From: Rikenellaceae bacterium
GTDB lineage: Bacteria > Bacteroidota > Bacteroidia > Bacteroidales > Rikenellaceae
DNA: 64,000 nucleotides
Direction: 5' to 3'
Assembly: GCA_015059735.1 (NCBI GenBank)
Contig: SUZX01000009.1
Location: 1-64,000 of the forward strand
Numbering within the stretch: position 1 is the first letter of the stretch; every line of letters starts with the position of its first letter. Below, one piece after another: positions 57,262-64,000 of the stretch. A program made the translations under genes and the position numbers. The notes beneath the pieces are model-generated. The model saw only the letters and a program-made list of their open reading frames with translations. It was not told the DNA's origin and ran no database searches.

Positions 57262-57639
57262 TTAATCTTTCAATTTACTCATAAACCGGTCGCGATCAAC
57301 AATATATCGAATATGTACTCCCTCGCCAATCATTCCCTCAAAATCTCGCGCCCCGACATTGAAAGTCAGTTTGCGGCCTTCCATCTCTGTTAATATGGCT
57401 GTTGCCGTAATTTCAGCTCCCAATCCCGATGGCTTGATGTGACTGCAATTCATCTCTGCACCTACGGTTGTCGATCCTTCTGGCAACATGGCCGACACTG
57501 CATTCATGGCAGCATTTTCCATGAGGGCCACCATCGCAGGAGTTGCAAATACAGGCATATCACCTGAACCCATTATTTGGGCAGTATTTTCCATAGAAAC
57601 AATTGTTCTACTTTGTGCCGATAACCCTTTTTTCAACAT
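57262..57639 (-). CDS. Hot-dog thioesterase, FlK (fluoroacetyl-CoA thioesterase) type
   Basis: The 125-residue hot-dog protein keeps the catalytic triad of FlK from Streptomyces cattleya: Thr33 (FATPAM), Glu41 (LMENAA) and His67 (NCSHIKP), with the same spacings (8 and 26) as FlK Thr42/Glu50/His76. GLGAEITATAILTEMEGRKLTFNVGARD is the central strand pair. Similar proteins are widespread and need not act on fluoroacetyl-CoA; an acyl-CoA substrate is likely. It stands alone, divergent from the DUF4294 gene. Confidence 0.85.
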   Translation of the reverse strand: MLKKGLSAQSRTIVSMENTAQIMGSGDMPVFATPAMVALMENAAMNAVSAMLPEGSTTVGAEMNCSHIKPSGLGAEITATAILTEMEGRKLTFNVGARDFEGMIGEGVHIRYIVDRDRFMSKLKD

Positions 57640-57679
57640 AATATCTTCGGTATTGATTTCGTTTCTGTAATAAATAGCT

Positions 57680-57687
57680 TATCTTTG
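57680..57687 (+). promoter_or_regulatory. -7 element upstream of the DUF4294 gene
   Basis: TATCTTTG, an exact match, 29 bases before the ATG. Confidence 0.6.
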
Positions 57688-57716
57688 CTCACAAAGGTAC
57701 GAATTTTTCTTCGATC

Positions 57717-58292
57717 ATGAAAAGGCTGTTGCTGATGTTGGGACTGTTGTTTGCCGCACTTTTCGAAGTGCAGGCGCAAGGTGGTCGTGGATTTTGGCAT
57801 CAGGAATGGGCGATTGAACGTGGAGATTCGATCCCGCTGATTCATATACTTCCGGTCTATGTGTTCAGTCGTCCTGTCGATTTGCGTCGTTATCGACGTC
57901 TGGTACTTGCAGTAAAGAAGGTCTATCCGATCGCCAAGATCGCCAAGAAAAAGATGGCTAACATGGAGGAGGAGTTGTGCCGGTTGCCGACCAAAAAGGC
58001 GCAAAAAGAGTACATCCGAAAAATCTATCATGAAATTAAGGCCGAATACACGCCGGTACTAAAACGCATGACCCGCACGCAGGGACGTGTACTACTGAAA
58101 CTGATCGATCGAGAAACGGAATATACCGCATATGAGGTGCTCAAAGAGTTTCGAGGAGGCTTTGTGGCAGGATTTTGGCAGGGGATCTCGAAGATTTTCG
58201 GACAGGATCTAAAATCACAATACGATAAAACGGGCGAGGATCGTATGATCGAACAAATCGTTATTTATTACGAAGCCGGTTTAATTCGGTAA
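57717..58292 (+). CDS. DUF4294 exported protein
   Basis: The 191-residue protein has a signal peptide (ending VQAQ) and the Bacteroidetes-specific DUF4294 pattern: HILPVYVFSRPVDLRRYRRLVLAVKKVYPIAKIAKKKM, YIRKIYHEIKAEYTPVLKRMTRTQGRVLLKLIDRE and a C-terminal FWQGISKIFGQDLKSQYD. The region is strongly basic and helical. Its function is unknown; the conservation suggests a core envelope role. A GlsB-like gene follows after 94 bases. Confidence 0.88.
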   Translation: MKRLLLMLGLLFAALFEVQAQGGRGFWHQEWAIERGDSIPLIHILPVYVFSRPVDLRRYRRLVLAVKKVYPIAKIAKKKMANMEEELCRLPTKKAQKEYIRKIYHEIKAEYTPVLKRMTRTQGRVLLKLIDRETEYTAYEVLKEFRGGFVAGFWQGISKIFGQDLKSQYDKTGEDRMIEQIVIYYEAGLIR

Positions 58293-58386
58293 TCTCTTTT
58301 CGTTGTTTTTTGCAAATTAACATATTCCGAGTTTTGAGGAATGGATTTTGCATAACACCTCTTTGCAAAACTAAAACAACATAGCC

Positions 58387-58641
58387 ATGTATTATTTGTG
58401 GTATCTTTTACTGGGTCTGGTAGCCGGATGGATTGCCAACCTGATTGTCAAAGGCGGCAGTGCCGGACTGTTGCTTAATCTGATTATTGGAGTCATTGGC
58501 AGTTTGCTTGGAGGTTGGCTCTTCGGATTGATCGGAATAGTACCCACAGGAACTTTGGGAAGTTTGGTAACCGCCATTATCGGTGCTATCGTGCTTTTGT
58601 GGATTTCATCGCTCATCTCGCGCAAAAAAATCCGCGAGTAA
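58387..58641 (+). CDS. GlsB/YeaQ/YmgE family membrane protein
   Basis: An 84-residue protein with three hydrophobic segments and the Gly-rich pattern WYLLLGLVAGWIANLIVKG, then NLIIGVIGSLLGGWLFGLIG and GAIVLLWISSLI. The family name 'transglycosylase-associated' is historical; members are general stress proteins in the membrane. It ends in the basic tail SRKKIRE and a terminator follows. Confidence 0.9.
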   Translation: MYYLWYLLLGLVAGWIANLIVKGGSAGLLLNLIIGVIGSLLGGWLFGLIGIVPTGTLGSLVTAIIGAIVLLWISSLISRKKIRE

Positions 58642-58651
58642 GATTGAAGAG

Positions 58652-58705
58652 GATCGGACTCCGGTTGTTTGAAGATAGAACAACCGGAGTCGATCTGCTT
58701 TATTT
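58652..58705. terminator. Terminator between the GlsB-like gene and mazG
   Basis: GATC-g-GACTCCGGTTGTT pairs with AACAACCGGAGTC-GATC around a nine-base loop, lying between convergent genes. Confidence 0.85.
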
Positions 58706-58755
58706 TGCAAAATGATATATGCGAAAACTGCGTGACGTTCAGAGATTCGATACGA

Positions 58756-59082
58756 TTATTTGCGGAGTTTTTCGTTTTGTCTATGACGTTCCTTATCTCG
58801 AGCTGTTTTCTTGGTAAATGAATCCTCGATAGCTGTTGTGAGATCAACTCCGGTTTGGTTGGCCAAACAAACCAACACCCACAATACGTCAGCCATCTCC
58901 TCAGCTAGATCAGTATGCTCTCCTGCCTTGAACGACTGATCGCCATAGCGTCGAGCCATCACCCGAGCCAACTCTCCCACTTCCTCAGTCAGACAGGCCA
59001 TGTTTGTAAGTTCCGAGAAATAACGTACGCCGTACTCCTTAATCCAAGCATCTACACGCTCTTGCAGTTCTTTGATCTCCAT
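58756..59082 (-). CDS. MazG-type nucleotide pyrophosphohydrolase
   Basis: A single all-alpha MazG-like domain of 108 residues: CLTEEVGELARVMARR and DLAEEMADVLWVLVCLAN carry the E-x-x-E and E-x-x-D metal ligands. Members hydrolyse NTPs or dNTPs to monophosphates, often for pool cleaning. It is the last gene of the minus-strand uvrA group and overlaps the stop of the methyltransferase gene by one base. Confidence 0.88.
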   Translation of the reverse strand: MEIKELQERVDAWIKEYGVRYFSELTNMACLTEEVGELARVMARRYGDQSFKAGEHTDLAEEMADVLWVLVCLANQTGVDLTTAIEDSFTKKTARDKERHRQNEKLRK

Positions 59083-59729
59083 TACTTCACATATATTAAA
59101 TTCAAACCATCGCGCAACGGCAAAATAATATTTTCGACTCGTGGGTCTTCGACAATCATCCGATTAAAAACGATAAGTGCCTGTGTATGGCGATCGTTAT
59201 GTGCAATAGGTTGCACTACCTTTCCCGACCACAGAATATTGTCGGCAATAAGCAGTGAGCCGGATCCGACCATAGCCGGAGTTCCAGCATCTCCCATCAA
59301 CATACGATAATAGTCGGGATATTCGCGTTTGTCTCCATCGATGAATACCATATCAAACACTCCGCCTAATTTAGGAGCTATGTCGAGAGCCGAGCCAATA
59401 TGCAACCGAATTTTTGATCCATGGGGAGAACGATCGAAATAGCTTTGTGCCAACTCTTCCAATTCATCATCAATTTCGATGGTGTGAATCTCGGCACCCT
59501 CGTCCAATCCTTCTGCTATCGAAAGAGCCGAATATCCGGTGAAGGTTCCGATTTCCAACACGCGTTGTGGCCGTTGTATGCGCGTTAATATTTTGAGCAA
59601 TTTGCCTTGAATATGCCCCGACAGCATGCGCGGTGCTACGACATGCAAATTGGTTTCACGGTCTAATTCGTGCAACAACACCTCTTCCGGCTCGGTAAAA
59701 TTGTGGATATATTGTTCGAGTGCATCCAT
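59082..59729 (-). CDS. Class I SAM-dependent O-methyltransferase
   Basis: The 215 residues match the catechol-O-methyltransferase-like family 3: SAM motif I VLEIGTFTGYSALSIA, acidic HTIEIDDELEELA, and the metal-binding FIDGDKREYPDYY with IADNILWSGKV. It methylates a hydroxyl on a small molecule or, in some members, a ribosomal or tRNA hydroxyl; the substrate is unknown. It lies two bases downstream of the M16 peptidase gene and overlaps mazG. Confidence 0.88.
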   Translation of the reverse strand: MDALEQYIHNFTEPEEVLLHELDRETNLHVVAPRMLSGHIQGKLLKILTRIQRPQRVLEIGTFTGYSALSIAEGLDEGAEIHTIEIDDELEELAQSYFDRSPHGSKIRLHIGSALDIAPKLGGVFDMVFIDGDKREYPDYYRMLMGDAGTPAMVGSGSLLIADNILWSGKVVQPIAHNDRHTQALIVFNRMIVEDPRVENIILPLRDGLNLIYVK

Positions 59730-59731
59730 AT

Positions 59732-60946
59732 TTACTTGTAAATCAGTTGTGACATATTGAAAAACACCTCTTCGGCAACTTCGGAAAGCTGCAAGGCTGT
59801 AAGCGTACGTATTTTCGCATAAACCTGCTCCATCGTATCGATTTCGTCATGATTCAGCAGACTCTTTCCGGCACTGAGCATATAACTTTCGTTGCTTTCG
59901 CTGGATATGGCCAATTGGGCTATAAATTGTTTTTTAGCCATAGAGAGTTGGCGTGTTGTCAATGGGATGGTACGCAACCGATGCAACTCCTTTTCGATCA
60001 ACTCCACACAATGCTCTGCGTTGTGATGATCACTACTGAAATAGATTGCCACAATGCCGGTATCGCTATATGGGGTATAGTTAGCTTCGATATTATACGA
60101 TAATCCGTTACGTTCGCGAATGATAACATTGAGCCGCGAGTTAGCGCACGGGCCTCCTAAGATATTGATCAGCAAAGCCAAAGGCAATCTTCGTTCATCA
60201 TCTATACCATAAGCTCGATTGCCGATGATGCAATGGGTTTGATGAGTATGTTTAGTTATAGTACGTTCGAATGGAGTAATTGTGGTCGGAACGATTCGCC
60301 GACTACCATATTTACTTTCGGATTGCAGGCCCAAATAACGCTTTGCTATGTTTTCAGCTGTTTTGGGCGAAAAATTTCCGATTGAGGAGAATACCATTCG
60401 GTCGGTTGTATGAGTACGTGTCGTGAAACGACGAAGGTCATCTCCTTCATAACGCATCAAAGCAGTTTTACGGCCTAAAATATTGTGTCCTAACTCCGAA
60501 TCGGCAAACAGCAAATCCTCAAACGTATCGTATATTAGATCGGCAGGAGAATCTTTATAGGTGTTGATCTCATCGCAAATCACCTCCTTCTCACGCTCCA
60601 ACTCTCGATCAGGAAAAGTCGAATGAAAGGCAATGTCGGTAATCAACTCCACAGCTTTAGCAAAATCTCCGCGTAATGTAGTAGCATGAATGGTAGTATC
60701 TTCTTTGGTGGTAAAGGCATTCAACTCACCACCAAGATTTTCCAACCGGCAGTTTATCTGCCAAGCCCGCCGATGTTCTGTCCCTTTGAAAAAAGCATGC
60801 TCCGCAAAATGAGCCAATCCATATTCATTAGACAGTTCATCACGACTTCCGGCACCAATCACTAATGCGCAATGTGCTACGCTGCCTTTCACTTGACGAT
60901 GGATGCCACGAATACCGTTGGGCAGAATATAGGTATAAAATTCCAT
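59732..60946 (-). CDS. M16-family zinc peptidase (pitrilysin-like)
   Basis: The track start is a TTG overlapping the uvrA stop; the ATG at 60946 (MEFYTYILPNG) is used (404 residues). The inverted zinc motif HFAEH (about 46-50) with the downstream Glu in EREKEVICDE is intact, and a second, inactive M16 half follows (about 210-400, RNGLSYNIEANYTPYSDTGIVAIYF). No signal peptide, so a cytosolic processing peptidase is likely. It is part of the uvrA operon. Confidence 0.92.
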   Translation of the reverse strand: MEFYTYILPNGIRGIHRQVKGSVAHCALVIGAGSRDELSNEYGLAHFAEHAFFKGTEHRRAWQINCRLENLGGELNAFTTKEDTTIHATTLRGDFAKAVELITDIAFHSTFPDRELEREKEVICDEINTYKDSPADLIYDTFEDLLFADSELGHNILGRKTALMRYEGDDLRRFTTRTHTTDRMVFSSIGNFSPKTAENIAKRYLGLQSESKYGSRRIVPTTITPFERTITKHTHQTHCIIGNRAYGIDDERRLPLALLINILGGPCANSRLNVIIRERNGLSYNIEANYTPYSDTGIVAIYFSSDHHNAEHCVELIEKELHRLRTIPLTTRQLSMAKKQFIAQLAISSESNESYMLSAGKSLLNHDEIDTMEQVYAKIRTLTALQLSEVAEEVFFNMSQLIYK

Positions 60947-60954
60947 TCGGTTTC

Positions 60955-63741
60955 TCAAATTTTAGATCGTTCACGCAAAAATCGGCCGGTGTAACTTTCG
61001 GCACATTTTTCCAATTCGCGTGGTATCCCTTCAAAGACAATTTTCCCACCACCAGAGCCTGCCTCCGGTCCAAGATCAATCACCCAATCAGCACATTTGA
61101 TGATATCCATATTATGCTCTACGACAACAATAGTATGTCCGCGAGCGATCAGTGCATCGAATGCGGATAGTAAACGTGAGATGTCGTGAAAATGCAGTCC
61201 GGTCGTAGGCTCGTCGAAGATAAACATCACGCCGCCGTCACCATGTTCTTTGGTAAGAAAGGATGCCAATTTCACACGTTGACTTTCGCCTCCCGAAAGC
61301 GTTGATGACGATTGTCCGAGCCGAATATATCCCAATCCGACATCTTGCAAAGGTTTTAACCGTTCAACAATTCGCCGACAAGTTGTATTTTTTTGATCTT
61401 CACCGAAAAATACGATAGCATCATCAACGGTCATTTTTAGCACATCATCGATCGTTTTGTTACGATAGCATACATCGAGAATTTCATCGCGGAAACGGCG
61501 ACCTTTACAAGCATCACATACTAACTCCACGTCTGCCATGAACTGCATCGACACCTTAATCACACCTTCACCCTGACACTCTTCACAACGTCCTCCCGGG
61601 GTATTGAAAGAGAATTGCGAGGCATTCATGCCCGTATGTTTCGCATAGGGTTGATCGGCAAATAACTTTCGTATCTCATCATACGCCTTGATATAGGTTA
61701 CCGGATTCGAGCGCGAAGACTTGCCGATCGGATTTTGATCAACCATCTCCACTGATCGCAACAACTGCACATCGCCCTCCATGCCATCGAAATCCCCCGG
61801 TTTAGATCCGGTATCAGCCAATATTCGACGTAAAGCCGGATAAAGGATTCCTTTGGCGAGCGATGATTTTCCCGAACCGCTCACTCCTGTAATGCAGGTC
61901 ATTACCCCCAATGGAATTTGTACATCAATATTGCGCAGGTTGTTCTCGCGAGCACCTTTTACAACGATTTTATGACTCCAACCACGCACGGCAAAAGGAG
62001 GTGAGATCTTACGTCGTCCCGAAAGATAATCGGCAGTCAGACTATTACATGCTTGCAACAAACCTTCTTGCGAACCGCAATAGATCACTTCCCCTCCTTT
62101 CTCACCGGCTTCGGGACCAATATCCACAATCCAATCTGCCGCCCGAATAACCTCTTCTTCGTGCTCCACAACAATCACCGTATTACCCAAATCGCGCAAT
62201 TGTTTCAATACCCCGACCAGTCGGTTAGTATCGCGAGGATGCAATCCGATCGATGGTTCGTCGAGGATGTAAAGCGAGCCGGTAAGATTGCTACCAAGCG
62301 AAGTAGAAAGATTGATACGTTGGCTTTCTCCACCAGAAAGGGTTGACGAAAGTCGATCGAGGGTCAAATAACCTAAACCCACATCCGACAGATATTGCAA
62401 CCGATTGCGGATCTCTACCAAAATTCGGGAAGCGGTTTTAGCATCATATTCGCCTAACTCCAAATCATTGAAAAACACGATCAATTCATCGATAGGCATG
62501 ACAACCAAGTCGGCAATTGTTTTGCCTCCAATACGGACATACAATGCCTCTTTACGCAATCGCGATCCTCCACATTCGGGGCATAGTGTTTTTCCCGTAT
62601 AACGGGCCTTCATAACCCGAAATTGGATTTTATGTCTCTCCTTTTCGATATAGGCAAAGAAATCGTCTAATCCATGAAAATATTCGTTTCCCCGCCATAA
62701 CAAACGCTTCTCCTCGGCAGTCAACTCATGAAACGGAGTATGTATCGGAAAGTCGAACTTATAGGCGTTAGCAATCAATTCTTCTTTCCAACGACGCATG
62801 GTTTCACCTCGCCAACAGGCTATGGCATCGGTATAGATCGAACGACTCTTGTCGGGAATAACTAGATCTTCGTCAATTCCGATGACTTTGCCATAACCGT
62901 CGCATCGTGGACAAGCCCCCAACGGATTATTGAAACTAAACAAGTGCTCTGTTGGCAGCTCAAATCGAATCCCATCGGCTTCAAACCGCGAAGAGAACTC
63001 TTCACACTCGCCATCAATAATGATCCGACAGATACCATCCCCATAGGAAAAAGCACGTGCCACCGAATCTCGCAGACGGGTTGCCATATCATTATCGTCG
63101 ACAATACGCATACGGTCGATAACGACCGACAATCCTTCGGCCATAGTATCTGAATGAAGCTCGGGAAGCAACTCTTCGATCAGACGCGCTTCATGACCAT
63201 CCCATATGCGCATCAGTCCATCGGAGAGCAATAACGTAAGTTTCTCGATCAGTCCCTGTCCTTCGGCAAGTCGAATGGGAGCAGCAACAACAACCCGCTT
63301 ACCCTTACGCATAAGAATACGGTTAGCGACTTCATCGACATCGTAACAACGTATTTCTCTCCCCGATATAGGCGAAAAAGTATGACCGGCACGAGCAAAC
63401 AATAGCTTGAGATAGTCATAAATCTCGGTAGTTGTACCAACCGTTGATCGAGGATTTCGTGTATTGACTTTTTGTTCGATGGCAATGGCTGGTGCAATTC
63501 CGGTAATCACATCGACATCGGGTTTGCTGATCTTACCCAAAAATTGGCGTGCATAGGCCGACAAGCTCTCCACATAGCGACGTTGTCCCTCGGCAAAGAT
63601 GGTATCGAAGGCCAACGTTGACTTTCCAGATCCGGACAATCCCGTAACAACAACCAATTTGTTATGCGGAATCTCTACCTCGATGTTGCGGAGGTTGTGT
63701 ACTCGGGCACCTTTTATGTATATCGAATGTTCGTGTGACAT
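60955..63741 (-). CDS. uvrA: Excinuclease ABC subunit A
   Basis: UvrA finds DNA damage for nucleotide excision repair. The 928 residues show both ATPase halves ([39 protein letters not shown]), signatures [11 protein letters not shown] and [11 protein letters not shown], and the zinc modules ([22 protein letters not shown]). It starts 38 bases after the YigZ-like gene and is followed by M16, methyltransferase and mazG genes in one minus-strand unit. Confidence 0.97.
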   Translation of the reverse strand: MSHEHSIYIKGARVHNLRNIEVEIPHNKLVVVTGLSGSGKSTLAFDTIFAEGQRRYVESLSAYARQFLGKISKPDVDVITGIAPAIAIEQKVNTRNPRSTVGTTTEIYDYLKLLFARAGHTFSPISGREIRCYDVDEVANRILMRKGKRVVVAAPIRLAEGQGLIEKLTLLLSDGLMRIWDGHEARLIEELLPELHSDTMAEGLSVVIDRMRIVDDNDMATRLRDSVARAFSYGDGICRIIIDGECEEFSSRFEADGIRFELPTEHLFSFNNPLGACPRCDGYGKVIGIDEDLVIPDKSRSIYTDAIACWRGETMRRWKEELIANAYKFDFPIHTPFHELTAEEKRLLWRGNEYFHGLDDFFAYIEKERHKIQFRVMKARYTGKTLCPECGGSRLRKEALYVRIGGKTIADLVVMPIDELIVFFNDLELGEYDAKTASRILVEIRNRLQYLSDVGLGYLTLDRLSSTLSGGESQRINLSTSLGSNLTGSLYILDEPSIGLHPRDTNRLVGVLKQLRDLGNTVIVVEHEEEVIRAADWIVDIGPEAGEKGGEVIYCGSQEGLLQACNSLTADYLSGRRKISPPFAVRGWSHKIVVKGARENNLRNIDVQIPLGVMTCITGVSGSGKSSLAKGILYPALRRILADTGSKPGDFDGMEGDVQLLRSVEMVDQNPIGKSSRSNPVTYIKAYDEIRKLFADQPYAKHTGMNASQFSFNTPGGRCEECQGEGVIKVSMQFMADVELVCDACKGRRFRDEILDVCYRNKTIDDVLKMTVDDAIVFFGEDQKNTTCRRIVERLKPLQDVGLGYIRLGQSSSTLSGGESQRVKLASFLTKEHGDGGVMFIFDEPTTGLHFHDISRLLSAFDALIARGHTIVVVEHNMDIIKCADWVIDLGPEAGSGGGKIVFEGIPRELEKCAESYTGRFLRERSKI

Positions 63742-63779
63742 GTATTTAACAGGTTAGTCGCGGCAAACTCGTTTATGGT

Positions 63780-64000
63780 TTACAACGAGTCATCGGCAAT
63801 GCTTCCACCGGCTTTTTTCAACTTTTCGATCAAGACCTCGGCGCGGCTTGCTCGAATCGAAAGTTCAAACGTGCAAAGATTATCGAAATCCTGCCGATGA
63901 ATGGCAGGTTGTTCCTCTTTGATGGCTCGCATAATGTCGTTCATGGCAATATACGGGAAATCGACCCTAATCCGACAATCCACCGTACGTTCGACAATCT
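63780..64000 (-). CDS. YigZ/IMPACT family protein, C-terminal part (cut by window edge)
   Basis: The reading frame is open to the window end; the codons before the track's Met (a GTG) read IVERT, so the gene continues upstream. The visible about 72 residues (CRIRVDFPYIAMNDIMRAI, IHRQDFDNLCTFELSIRASRAEVLIEKLKKAG) match the C-terminal DUF1949 ferredoxin-like domain of YigZ. Its role is not clear; the family is linked to translation. It is upstream of uvrA by 38 bases. Confidence 0.75.
   Translation of the reverse strand, partial: IVERTVDCRIRVDFPYIAMNDIMRAIKEEQPAIHRQDFDNLCTFELSIRASRAEVLIEKLKKAGGSIADDSL

Overview
The window is a chromosomal stretch of a Bacteroidota genome, order Bacteroidales. 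Support comes from promoters of the TTTG-N19..21-TAnnTTTG type in place of E. coli -35/-10 boxes, no Shine-Dalgarno sequences before starts, a Rho with a very long low-complexity insert, a PUR-alpha-like DUF3276 protein, fimbrillin-like and C10-protease exoproteins, and DUF4294, DUF1573 and DUF2007 family genes. GC content looks mid-forties. The gene set does not let me name a genus with confidence; Rikenellaceae would fit.

Layout. 1-1.9 kb: tRNA-Gly, a structured non-coding stretch, an AT-rich Ig-like lipoprotein and a tiny membrane protein. 1.9-8.4 kb: an exported serine hydrolase, an orphan LuxC-type acyl-CoA reductase, an IS1096-passenger-like acidic protein coupled to miaA, tRNA-Leu(UAA), rho, and a secreted S1/P1 nuclease. 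8.4-12.1 kb: a frameshifted lipoprotein diverging from a secreted C10 (streptopain-like) protease plus a fimbrillin/PKD lipoprotein. 12.6-19 kb: ettA, a secreted Ntn-hydrolase, hisS, an S41 processing protease and the DUF3276 gene. 19-23.2 kb (minus): an exported bleomycin-hydrolase-like peptidase and a macroglobulin/TonB-plug protein. 23.5-25.2 kb: DUF368 (PopT-type) undecaprenyl-phosphate transporter and aroE. 25.2-28.6 kb (minus): a three-gene exported caspase / DUF4384 / LPP20-like operon preceded by a long, highly structured RNA with its own consensus promoter.

28.7-41 kb: DUF2007, dnaE (with an unusual coiled-coil insertion in the PHP domain), trxA, htpG, an AmpG-like MFS carrier, trpS, a CLC channel with CBS domains, a flavin reductase and rnhA. 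41-49 kb: valS, lon, and the KDO set kdsB-kdsA-kdsD. 49-57 kb: dnaG, smpB, tsaB, oxyR (C199/C208 conserved), nusB, a DUF1573 lipoprotein, yajC, a nitronate monooxygenase-like enzyme and tRNA-Gln. 57-64 kb: a FlK-type thioesterase, DUF4294, a GlsB/YeaQ membrane protein, then a minus-strand run of YigZ-type (partial), uvrA, M16 peptidase, O-methyltransferase and mazG.

Most of the window is housekeeping (translation, replication, repair, envelope). The least explained parts are the exported caspase operon with its leader RNA at 28.3-28.5 kb, the A7 slippery-site frameshift in the lipoprotein at 8.8 kb, the DnaE insertion, and the structured intergenic element at 0.25-0.39 kb. I saw no CRISPR array, prophage, integrase or complete insertion sequence.
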